Below, piece by piece: positions 8,040 to 14,979 of a stretch of 33,237 bases of DNA (position 1 is its first letter; every line of letters begins with the position of its first letter). The notes under the pieces are model-generated. The model did no database searches. It was not told where the DNA came from and saw only the letters and a list, made by a program, of their open reading frames with translations. The position numbers were made by a program, and so were the translations under genes. This stretch comes from Pyxidicoccus fallax (GTDB lineage Bacteria; Myxococcota; Myxococcia; Myxococcales; Myxococcaceae): assembly GCF_012933655.1 (NCBI RefSeq), contig NZ_JABBJJ010000119.1, forward strand, positions 1-33,237, read 5' to 3'.

Positions 8040-8070
8040 GGTGTAGGGTCTCACGTCGCGTGAGGGTCAA
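8040..8070 (-). promoter_or_regulatory. MerR-type promoter: 19-bp spacer with central operator dyad
   Basis: On the minus strand, -35 TTGACC (8065-8070) and -10 TACACC (8040-8045) are separated by 19 bp (8046-8064). The spacer contains a perfect dyad CTCACG-N3-CGTGAG (8050-8064). An over-long spacer filled by a dyad is the hallmark of promoters twisted into activity by MerR-family regulators, and the site lies directly upstream of the TipA-like gene, so autoregulation is the simple reading. Confidence 0.72.
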
Positions 8071-8087
8071 GCCCCCCCGGGTTCGAT

Positions 8088-8465
8088 TCAGACCAGCCGG
8101 CTCCAGATGAACGCCGGCAGGGCCACGCCCAGCACCACCCCGGTGTAGGCCTTCCAGTGCTTCGGGCCGAGGATGGGGGTGAGGAGCTGCTCGACCAGGA
8201 AGGCGCCCAGGCCCACCTTCACCAGGTTCATCGCCTGGTTCGAGTCGAGCAGGTAGGACACCCCCGCCGCGAGCCACAGCGCGCCCACCGCGGTAATCGA
8301 GCCCACCTTGATCCACCAGCGGCGGTTCGACGCCGTGGGGTCCATGTCCTGGTGGACCTTCTTGGCCGCGTCGAAGCGACCGTTGCGCATCTGATGGGCG
8401 AAGACGGCACCCGAGGCCGTCCAGAAACCGCCCGCTCCCAACATCGTCGCCAGTCCCACGTCCAT
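8088..8465 (-). CDS. Small multi-pass membrane protein of unknown function
   Basis: About 125 aa from the ATG at 8465, which has a GGGGA ribosome site 8 bp upstream; a GTG at 8486 would add seven residues. It has three or four predicted hydrophobic segments: about 2-24, 55-75 (ITAVGALWLAAGVSYLL), 80-100 and 105-122 (AYTGVVLGVALPAFIW). A charged stretch between the first two (MRNGRFDAAKKVHQDMDP) probably faces the cytoplasm. I do not recognise the family. It lies 70 bp upstream of the TipA-like gene on the same strand, but the regulator has its own promoter in that gap. Confidence 0.7.
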   Translation of the reverse strand: MDVGLATMLGAGGFWTASGAVFAHQMRNGRFDAAKKVHQDMDPTASNRRWWIKVGSITAVGALWLAAGVSYLLDSNQAMNLVKVGLGAFLVEQLLTPILGPKHWKAYTGVVLGVALPAFIWSRLV

Positions 8466-8570
8466 GCTGCTGTCCCCTTTGCTCACAGGAAGGATTGGCA
8501 GCGTCCGCAGGACCCCTCAGGGGCCGAGAGCGGAACGCCGCGTCGTGTGTCCGGGAAGCTTCCGTCCATG

Positions 8571-8605
8571 CGCGGGGCGGGCTCGCCCGGCCGTCCCACC
8601 CCGCG
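8571..8605 (-). terminator. Nested GC-rich hairpin ending the minus polyketide operon
   Basis: Outer stem CGCGGGG (8571-8577) / CCCCGCG (8599-8605) encloses an inner perfect stem CGGGC-TC-GCCCG (8578-8589). It lies 7 bp beyond the stop of the minus operon's last gene. There is no T run. The remaining sequence to the next gene (8466-8570) shows nothing else clear. Confidence 0.42.
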
Positions 8606-8612
8606 CGGGGGC

Positions 8613-9329
8613 TCAGGTCGAGTCCCCCATGCCCACGAGGGACCGCTGCCGCTCGGCCAGCTCCTTCACCACCCGCAAGGTGGAGAGGGTTTCCTGGCCC
8701 ACCATGTGACGGGCCCGCTGGTGCGAGTCGGGCTCCAGCTCGAGCGTGTGCTCCGCCGTCACCACCACCGTGTCGCCCACCGGGTCGAGCAGCCAGGCGC
8801 CCTGGTGCGAGCGGACGAGGGGGTGCGAGTGCACCTGCTCGTATTCGATGCGCCGGCCCTCGTCATCCCGGCGGATGATGCGACACACGCGCGTCCGCGA
8901 GGGGCCCGCCGCCTCCAGCTCGAAGTCCTGGTAGGTGTGCGTCCGCTCCCGCAGCGTGACGCGCCTCACGTGGGGCAGCAGGCTCGGCCAGCGGTCCACC
9001 TCCCACAGCAGGGCGTGGACGAACTCGGCGGGAGCATGGATGGTCACCGACTCCGAGAAGCAGAGGCTCTCCGGCTGGGCGAGGGCAATCTTCTGGTAGC
9101 GGGCGTACGGGGCCGTGGGGTTGCGCTGGATGAGCGCATCCAGCGCCTCGGGGGAGTCGGCCTCGATGAGCCACAGGCCCGCGGCCATTCCGGCGCGCAC
9201 GAAGGCGTGCTTGAGGTGGCCGGAGGCGAACAGCTCCTGGATGTATTCGTGTCCCCGGTTGACGGTCTCCAGGTACGTGGGGATGGGGAGGTCGCCCGGA
9301 GCGGCCTCGGTCAGGACGGCGAACAGCAT
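8613..9329 (-). CDS. Fusion of muconolactone-isomerase-like and SRPBCC (aromatase/cyclase) domains
   Basis: A 238-aa two-domain protein. Residues 1-85 form a dimeric alpha/beta-barrel domain of muconolactone isomerase/YciI type (MLFAVLTEA ... GLWLIEADSPEALDALI). Residues 92-230 form an SRPBCC/polyketide-cyclase helix-grip domain (SVTIHAPAEFVHALLWEVDR). The SRPBCC part resembles the second half of the didomain aromatase/cyclase in the same cluster (compare ESLTISAPPERVYALLQQAT and WPELLPHCRAV with WPSLLPHVRRV). The ATG at 9329 has GGAG 9 bp upstream; a longer open frame to 9518 overlaps the preceding gene and is rejected. Likely role: guiding folding or cyclisation of the polyketide chain. It is the last gene of the minus operon, 22 bp after its partner. 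Confidence 0.8.
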   Translation of the reverse strand: MLFAVLTEAAPGDLPIPTYLETVNRGHEYIQELFASGHLKHAFVRAGMAAGLWLIEADSPEALDALIQRNPTAPYARYQKIALAQPESLCFSESVTIHAPAEFVHALLWEVDRWPSLLPHVRRVTLRERTHTYQDFELEAAGPSRTRVCRIIRRDDEGRRIEYEQVHSHPLVRSHQGAWLLDPVGDTVVVTAEHTLELEPDSHQRARHMVGQETLSTLRVVKELAERQRSLVGMGDST

Positions 9330-9351
9330 GGGTGGGTTCTCCGGTAGGGGG

Positions 9352-9654
9352 TCAGGCGTTCTCGGCCATCGCGTGGGTGAGGTTGCCCAGGCTCTGCAGG
9401 GCCATGAGCGGAAAGACCTGGGACTTCTGGAACATCGACAGCGGGCCCATGAGGACGAGGCGGTGCAGCTCCTCGTGCGACGCGACGTCGAAGATGAGGA
9501 CGTTGCCTCCGCCGCCACGCCGGACGAAGTACGAGTGCAGCTTTCCCTCGGCCCTCAGGCCCAGGTAGTAGCGCCGCTCGCGCTCTCGGAGTTCCTCCAC
9601 GTGCGAAGCGGACAGGTGGCGTGGGTCTTCCTGGGTGATGCAGGCAATCAACAT
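9352..9654 (-). CDS. Muconolactone-isomerase-like / YciI-like small protein
   Basis: A 100-aa stand-alone dimeric alpha/beta-barrel protein (MLIACITQEDPRHLSASHVEELRERE ... LIFDVASHEELHRLV, ending in a PL..FQKSQVFPL type helix-strand). The fold is that of muconolactone delta-isomerase, related in shape to TcmI-type cyclases and antibiotic-biosynthesis monooxygenases, so an isomerase or cyclase role in aromatic polyketide tailoring is plausible but unproven. The ATG at 9654 has GGAG 7 bp upstream; an ATG at 9660 overlaps the ligase stop (ATGA) with the ribosome site too close. It sits tightly between the ligase fusion and the isomerase-SRPBCC fusion. Confidence 0.82.
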   Translation of the reverse strand: MLIACITQEDPRHLSASHVEELRERERRYYLGLRAEGKLHSYFVRRGGGGNVLIFDVASHEELHRLVLMGPLSMFQKSQVFPLMALQSLGNLTHAMAENA

Positions 9655-9656
9655 GC

Positions 9657-11744
9657 TCATGCTCCTGTGGGGATGGCGGACGGGCCCTTCTGGGACGCCG
9701 CGCTCTGCTGGGCCTTCTCGCGGAGCAGGCGCCGCAAGGGCTTTCCGGCGCCGCTCCGGGGAAGGGCGTTGACGAACTCGATGCGGGCGATGCGCTTGTA
9801 GCCAGCGAGCCGCGGGTTCACCTCCGCGAGGATGCGCTCGGGCTCCAGCGCGCCGGGCCTGGGGACGACGAAGGCGTAGGGGAGCTGCTCGTCATGGCCC
9901 ACGTCCAGGGCCACCACGAGGCAGTCCTTCACGGCGGGGTGCTCCTTGAGGACGGCCTCCAGCTCCGCGGGCGCGATGCTGTGCCCCTGGTGCTTGATGA
10001 CGTCCTTGAGCCGGTCCACGTAGTGGAGGAAGCCCTCGTCGTCGACGAACACCAGGTCTCCCGTGTAGAGCCAGCCGTCGCGCAGCGCGCGGCGCGTCTC
10101 CTCCTCGCCCTTCCAGTAGCCGCGCATCACCTGCGGCCCGCGGATGCAGAGCTGGCCCACGGTGCCGGGGGACACCTCCTGCTCGCCAGTGGCGGTGTCG
10201 ACGATGCGCTGCTCGGTGTCCGGCACCGGAAGACCGCAGGCGCCCGGAGGCCCCTGGTAGCCGGCGAACACCGGCGTGGCGTGCGTGAGGGGCGAGGCCT
10301 CCGTCAGCCCGAAGCCCTGCAGCACGGGGATGCCGAGCCGCGTGCTCGCCTGCCGGGCCACGCGCACGTCCAGGCTGGAGGCGCCGCTGCTGATGAACCT
10401 CAGCCGGGGGGCCCGCAGGGACTCCAGGTCCTCCAGCGCCGTCAGCGCGGCGACCATGGGCGTCACGGTGTAGAGCTGGGTGGCCTCGTGCTCCCGGGCC
10501 AGGTGCATCAGGTGCCGCGCGTCCCAGCGGTCCAGCAGCACCTGGGTGGCGCCGGAGGCCATGCTGGCGCCCAGGTGCATGCTGAGCAGCACCGGCAGCC
10601 CGTTGAGCAGCACGTCCGCTTCGGTGACGTGGTGCGCGGCGACGAACTGCAGCGCGTTGCTCACCAGATTGCGGTGGCTGAGCATCACTCCCTTGGGGAG
10701 CCCGGAGGTGCCGCTGGAGTAGGGGATGGACAGGACGGCGTCCGCGTCGACCTCCACCTCGGGGAACGGCCAGGGAGGCTGGCGGGCGGCCAATTCCAGC
10801 AGCGCGTCGTCTCCGGAGGCGGCGCCCGCGAAGCCCACCCGCCGGCGCAGCCCGGGGAGGCGCTCGCGCAGGCCCGCCGCCAGCACGTACATGTCGCCCG
10901 TCAGCACCGCGGCGACGGCCTCCGTGTCGCGGAGCTGGTGCTCGATTTCGCGGGGGCCATAGAGCGGATTGATGGGCGTCACCACCGCGCCCACCCGCGA
11001 GATGGCCAGGAAGGTGATGAGCGCCTCCGGCCGCAGGCAGGCGGTGAGGGCGACGACCTCGCCGGGCCGCACGCCCAGCTCGTCGCGCAGCACGTGGGCG
11101 ACGGCGTCCGTCAGCGCGTCCAGCGCGCGGAACGTCAGGGAGATGCCGCCATGGCGGAGCGCGTCCCGGTGCGGGCTCCGGCGGGCGGTGGCCCGGAGCA
11201 GCTCGTCATAGCGGTGGCCCGGCGGGGTGAAGGGCGGGCGTGTCAGCGTCATCAGCTCGCGGACGGAGGTGCGGCCCCGCTCGCTGGCCACCTTGAGCGC
11301 CCGCAGCTCCTCGCGGCTGCTCCCGTCGAGGACCTTCCGGAGCCACTGCTCGGCGTCGTGCGCGGTGGCGAAGCGGTCCGAGCCGCCGGCCACCGTGCAG
11401 TCCCGGATGAGCACGACGCGACAGCCGAAGCCGGGCTCGGACACCACCTCCCAGGAGCCGCTCACGGCGGTCAGCGGGGGCAGGGGAGACTCCTGCTCGA
11501 AGTCGATGCGGTAGCCGGTGGGTGACAGCACGCGCCGGGAGCGGGCGGTGTGCGTGCCACCTCCAATGCGGGCCGTGAGCTCGATGCGCATCGTGCGCTC
11601 GCCCTGCTCCAGGACGGACGCGGCCACGCAGCTCGGGAAGATCTCCGGCCAGCGGTCCACCGCGAGGATGAGCTCGAAGACCCGGGCGGGCTCCTGGCGA
11701 ATCCAGGTGGAGTGCTCCAGTCGGAAGGATGCGGTTTCGGACAT
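9657..11744 (-). CDS. SRPBCC domain fused to acyl/aryl-CoA ligase (AMP-dependent)
   Basis: About 695 aa. Residues 1-158 form an SRPBCC helix-grip domain (FRLEHSTWIRQEPARVFELI, WPEIFPSCVAA) that resembles the first half of the cluster's didomain aromatase/cyclase, including the closing EELRALK helix. Residues about 175-680 form an ANL-superfamily adenylating enzyme: P-loop YSSGTSGLPKG (342-352), GFGLTEASP (477-485), YTGDLVFVD with DRLKD (560-581) and the C-terminal catalytic Lys668 in RSGAGKPL. It should activate an acid as the AMP ester and load it on CoA or ACP, perhaps as starter unit or during hydrolase-type release. The ATG at 11744 has GGAGAGAGG about 10 bp upstream; a TTG at 11765 would add seven residues. 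It is the first gene of the minus operon. Confidence 0.88.
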   Translation of the reverse strand: MSETASFRLEHSTWIRQEPARVFELILAVDRWPEIFPSCVAASVLEQGERTMRIELTARIGGGTHTARSRRVLSPTGYRIDFEQESPLPPLTAVSGSWEVVSEPGFGCRVVLIRDCTVAGGSDRFATAHDAEQWLRKVLDGSSREELRALKVASERGRTSVRELMTLTRPPFTPPGHRYDELLRATARRSPHRDALRHGGISLTFRALDALTDAVAHVLRDELGVRPGEVVALTACLRPEALITFLAISRVGAVVTPINPLYGPREIEHQLRDTEAVAAVLTGDMYVLAAGLRERLPGLRRRVGFAGAASGDDALLELAARQPPWPFPEVEVDADAVLSIPYSSGTSGLPKGVMLSHRNLVSNALQFVAAHHVTEADVLLNGLPVLLSMHLGASMASGATQVLLDRWDARHLMHLAREHEATQLYTVTPMVAALTALEDLESLRAPRLRFISSGASSLDVRVARQASTRLGIPVLQGFGLTEASPLTHATPVFAGYQGPPGACGLPVPDTEQRIVDTATGEQEVSPGTVGQLCIRGPQVMRGYWKGEEETRRALRDGWLYTGDLVFVDDEGFLHYVDRLKDVIKHQGHSIAPAELEAVLKEHPAVKDCLVVALDVGHDEQLPYAFVVPRPGALEPERILAEVNPRLAGYKRIARIEFVNALPRSGAGKPLRRLLREKAQQSAASQKGPSAIPTGA

Positions 11745-11926
11745 GTGGGGGATGCCTCTCTCCAATCAGGCGGGCGCGGCGTTCTGCCTCGCCCAGCCAT
11801 TCATTGGAGTGAGGGCGGGCACCTTGTGATTCGTCCCCGCGCGCGAAGTCCATCCATCACACGCGCCGCGCATTCCCTCCATCCGACGTGACGAAAGACC
11901 GACCCGGTCTTCCACAAAGGATGAAC
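11745..11926. promoter_or_regulatory. Divergent promoter region of the polyketide cluster
   Basis: The 182 bp between the two divergent operons must carry both promoters. Two inverted repeats stand out: CTCCAAT (11760-11766) with ATTGGAG (11803-11809), centres 43 bp apart, and TGTGAT (11825-11830) with ATCACA (11856-11861). The spacing of the first pair is near four helical turns. No convincing -35/-10 pair was seen on either strand. Confidence 0.45.
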
Positions 11927-13054
11927 ATGCGATTCCCGCCCCAACTCCTTGCAGCGCCGTCGTCGCCGTCGGGCGTGACGAAGTCCTGGCGGCCCACGCC
12001 CATCCAGGCGCTGTGCACCCCGCTCATCCACCGGATGCGTCTCAGCGGGCTGGACTGGGATGACATCCGCTCCTGCCTGACAGCGCTCGGAGATGCTCCG
12101 CTCCTGGAGGAGCAGGCTCTGTGGCACGACGTCTGGACCTCGCGCGGGCACGTCTGCGAGGCGCGCTCCATGGAAGCCGCCGTCATGCGCGAGCGCGCCA
12201 CCCAGCGGCGGATGCTCCTGCGCTCCGCGGCGTGCCACCACTTCGCGCAGCTGCCCTTCTTCGACAACCCCGAGGCGAAGTTCATGACCCGGCGGCGGGT
12301 GACGCGCCTCTTCGAGTGCGCCCGCCCGTTGCTTCCTCATGAAGTGCAGTCGCTGCGCGTCCCTCATGGCGACTTCACGCTGCCCGCGTATCTGCTGCTG
12401 GCCGGCACCGGGGAGTGCACCCCGTGCGTCCTCCTGGTGAACGACCTGGGCAGCGCCAAGGAGGTGGAGCTGCATGCCCTGGCGGAGGAGTTCCTCGCGC
12501 ACGGTGTCTCCGTGCTGCTCTTCGACGGGCCCGGCCAGGGCGAGCTGTCGGGGCTCCGCCGTCTCCCGGTGGCGTTCGAGCAGGTCGTCACGTCGGTGCT
12601 GGACGGCGTGAGCGAGCACCCCCGGGTGGACTCCGGGCGGCTCGGCATCTGCGGGCTCGGCCACGGCGGCTACCTGGCCGCGCGGGCCGCCGCGCTCCTT
12701 CCGGAGCGGCTCCGGGCCTGCATCAGCATCTCGGGCGGATACGACCACGCGCACTACGCGCGGCTGCCCGAGCTGGTGCGCGCGGAGCTGAAGTACGCGT
12801 ACTGCGAGCGCTCCGCGGACGCCATGGAGCGGCTCGCCCGGAGCGAGCTGAGCCTGCGCGAGGTGCCGAGGCTCGACGCACCCCTGCTCGTCGTCCAGGA
12901 CACCGAGGACCCCACGTGGCCTCGCGCCTCCAGCCTCCAGCTCCTGGAGTGGGCCCGGGGCGACCGGGACTTCCTGTGCACCACGCTCGAGCAGCTCGCG
13001 AGCGCCCGCCTCGGTCCCTGGATGGCACGCGCCCTTCCAGCCGCGGGCGCCTGA
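11927..13054 (+). CDS. AntI/Ayg1-like alpha/beta-hydrolase lacking the nucleophile serine
   Basis: About 375 aa: a helical N-terminal cap (1-140) and an alpha/beta-hydrolase domain with VLLVNDLGSAKE, LLFDGPGQGELSG (oxyanion region) and the nucleophile elbow GICGLGHGG. The family (2,6-dihydropseudooxynicotine hydrolase/FrsA, fungal Ayg1, Photorhabdus AntI) shortens or releases polyketides by C-C cleavage. Here the elbow reads G-L-G-H-G: Gly245 replaces the Ser (codon GGC, one transition from AGC). The distal region CTTLEQLASARLG has no His where the catalytic His is expected. The acid may be Asp325 or Asp328. The protein is thus probably not a classical serine hydrolase. The ATG at 11927 has AAAGGA 5 bp upstream; starts at 11888 and 11921 are less well placed. 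Confidence 0.78.
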   Translation: MRFPPQLLAAPSSPSGVTKSWRPTPIQALCTPLIHRMRLSGLDWDDIRSCLTALGDAPLLEEQALWHDVWTSRGHVCEARSMEAAVMRERATQRRMLLRSAACHHFAQLPFFDNPEAKFMTRRRVTRLFECARPLLPHEVQSLRVPHGDFTLPAYLLLAGTGECTPCVLLVNDLGSAKEVELHALAEEFLAHGVSVLLFDGPGQGELSGLRRLPVAFEQVVTSVLDGVSEHPRVDSGRLGICGLGHGGYLAARAAALLPERLRACISISGGYDHAHYARLPELVRAELKYAYCERSADAMERLARSELSLREVPRLDAPLLVVQDTEDPTWPRASSLQLLEWARGDRDFLCTTLEQLASARLGPWMARALPAAGA

Positions 13055-13110
13055 TTCCTCCGGTCCACGTCACATCCGGGCCCCGGCCCGCTCTCTTTGA
13101 AAGCCCCCAC

Positions 13111-13962
13111 ATGCAAACCCACCCCTCACGAAACGTCCCCCACCTGGTGGACCTGAGCGTCCCCGTGGATGCGAATCACTGGGAACCCGACGTCATCCGC
13201 TGCGAGTACATCGACCACCGGCGCGGCGCGGACCTGCTGGGCAGCGCGCTCATCCACTCCCGGGGCCGCGGCTCGCGGCTCGCCAAAGCGCGCGAGTGGC
13301 TCAAGCACAAGCTCGGCTTCGGCGTGGACCACCGCGACTTCCCGGACGGCAAGGGCCTGTCGCTCATGCGCTACACGCTGACGACCCACACGGGCACGCA
13401 CATGGACGCGCCCTTCCACTACGGCGACGTGGACGCGAACGGAGACCGCGCGCGCACCATCTGCGAGGTGCCGCTGGAGTGGTGCTTCCGGGACGGCGTG
13501 GTGCTGGACGTGCGCGGCGAGCCCGGTGACGGCCCCGTCACGCGGGACGAGGTCATCGAGGAGCTGGAGCGCATCGACTACACGCTCAAGCCGCTGGACG
13601 TGGTGCTGCTGCGCACCGGGGGCGACCTGCACGTGGGCAGGCCCGGCTACTTCACCCACTTCCGCGGCGTCACCGAGGCGGCCACGCGCTGGCTGGTGGA
13701 GCAGGGCATCCGCGTCATCGGCATCGACAGCTTCGGCTTCGACGCGCCCTTCCACCAGATGCTGGAGGACTACGTGCGCACGAGAGACCCGCGTGCGCTC
13801 TGGCCCGCGCACCTCTTCGGCCGGAAGAAGGAGTACTGCCAGCTGGAGCGGCTCGCGAACCTCGACAAGCTCGAGCGGCCCCACGGCTTCAAGGTGTCCT
13901 GCTTCCCCATCAAGCTCGCCCGCGCGGACGCCGCCTGGTGCCGCGTGGTGGCCCTCTTCTGA
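13111..13962 (+). CDS. Metal-dependent polyketide cyclase (kynurenine-formamidase-like fold)
   Basis: A 283-aa cyclase-family protein (PF04199 type). The signature metal site HTGTHMDAPFHY is at 93-104 (His93, His97, Asp99, His103), and a downstream VIGIDSFGFDAP segment matches the family's substrate pocket region. Members include bacterial kynurenine formamidase and the anthracycline ring cyclase DpsY, so in this setting it most likely closes a ring of the polyketide. The ATG at 13111 begins right after a 56-bp gap; the long upstream open frame overlaps the hydrolase gene in another phase and is spurious. A 32-bp gap leads to the aromatase/cyclase gene. Confidence 0.88.
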   Translation: MQTHPSRNVPHLVDLSVPVDANHWEPDVIRCEYIDHRRGADLLGSALIHSRGRGSRLAKAREWLKHKLGFGVDHRDFPDGKGLSLMRYTLTTHTGTHMDAPFHYGDVDANGDRARTICEVPLEWCFRDGVVLDVRGEPGDGPVTRDEVIEELERIDYTLKPLDVVLLRTGGDLHVGRPGYFTHFRGVTEAATRWLVEQGIRVIGIDSFGFDAPFHQMLEDYVRTRDPRALWPAHLFGRKKEYCQLERLANLDKLERPHGFKVSCFPIKLARADAAWCRVVALF

Positions 13963-13994
13963 AACACCCCCCTCACACACCAGGAGCAGTCCGC

Positions 13995-14957
13995 ATGTAC
14001 CGAATGAAGCACCAGATTGAGATTGATGCGCCCGTCCACGTCGTCTTCGACCTGATTCGCTACGTCGAGTGCTGGCCGGCCATCTTCCCGCCCTGCAAGG
14101 CGGCGCGCATCGTCGCGGAGGAAGGCGCCCGGCAGGTCATCGAAATCTCCGCGCTCGCCAACGGCCAGCCCATGAGCTGGCGGTCGGAGCGGGAGGTCCA
14201 CCCCGACGTGCGGCACATCTCCTTCCGGCAGGTGCGGCCCTCGCCGCTGCTGGAGCGCATGGAGGGCGACTGGCACTTCCACGCGCTGCGCTCGGGAACG
14301 CTGGCCGTGCTGGAGCACCGCTTCGCGGTGAAGGCGCAGCCCCACGGCCTCGTGGAGGGCGTCACGACGCAGCAGGAGGCACTCGATTTCATGGTGCGCT
14401 CCACGGACGACAACAGCCAGAAGGAGCTCCAGGCCCTCAAGCAGTTCCTGGAGTCGAAGGAGCGGGCGGGCCGCAAGCAGGAGGCGCCGCCGCGCGCGGA
14501 GTTCGAGGAGAGCCTCACCATCTCCGCGCCTCCGGAGCGCGTCTACGCGCTGCTCCAGCAGGCGACGGGCTGGCCGGAGCTGCTGCCCCACTGCCGCGCC
14601 GTGGACATGCGCTACGACGACGGGCGCAACCAGGAGTTCGTGATGACGGTGGAGGTGCGCGGCAGCGAGGAGCGCATCCGCACCATCCGCCGCTGCAACA
14701 CCCACGGCCGCAACATCACCTACTTCCAGCCCGAGCCGCCCCCGGTGCTGCGTGAGCACACCGGCGAGTGGCGCGTGGAGCCCGTCCCCGGCGGCGTGCG
14801 CGTCGTGTCGTGGCACGCCGTCGAGCTCGCGCCGGAGAAGGCACGCGAGATGTGGGGCGACATCGGGACGGACGAGGCGCTGCGCCGGGTCGCCAACGCC
14901 ATCAACGCCAACAGCCTGGGAACCATGAAGGCCATCAAGGCTCGCGTGGAAGCGTGA
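13995..14957 (+). CDS. Didomain aromatase/cyclase (two SRPBCC domains)
   Basis: A 320-aa protein with two tandem helix-grip (SRPBCC, START-like) domains. Domain 1 (about 4-155) begins MKHQIEIDAPVHVVFDLIRY; domain 2 (about 170-315) begins FEESLTISAPPERVYALLQQ and contains WPELLPHCRAVDM. Tandem SRPBCC proteins act as first-ring aromatase/cyclases in type II polyketide pathways (TcmN N-terminal domain, ActVII and Gris-type didomain relatives), commonly when the chain is reduced by a C9 ketoreductase, which fits the adjacent ketoreductase gene. ATG with AGGAG about 9 bp upstream; the frame opens earlier but overlaps the cyclase gene. Domain linker residues 155-170 are charged (SKERAGRKQEAPPRAE). 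Confidence 0.9.
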   Translation: MYRMKHQIEIDAPVHVVFDLIRYVECWPAIFPPCKAARIVAEEGARQVIEISALANGQPMSWRSEREVHPDVRHISFRQVRPSPLLERMEGDWHFHALRSGTLAVLEHRFAVKAQPHGLVEGVTTQQEALDFMVRSTDDNSQKELQALKQFLESKERAGRKQEAPPRAEFEESLTISAPPERVYALLQQATGWPELLPHCRAVDMRYDDGRNQEFVMTVEVRGSEERIRTIRRCNTHGRNITYFQPEPPPVLREHTGEWRVEPVPGGVRVVSWHAVELAPEKAREMWGDIGTDEALRRVANAINANSLGTMKAIKARVEA

Positions 14958-14979
14958 GCACGGAAGGAAGCACCACACC

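Noticed and set aside
9894..11525. 543-codon plus-strand frame over the ligase
   Set aside because: Shadow of the well-supported ligase fusion, repetitive Gly/Ala/His-rich product without motifs.
12415..13110. Upstream extension of the cyclase frame
   Set aside because: It overlaps the hydrolase gene in another phase; recognisable cyclase sequence begins only after ATG 13111.
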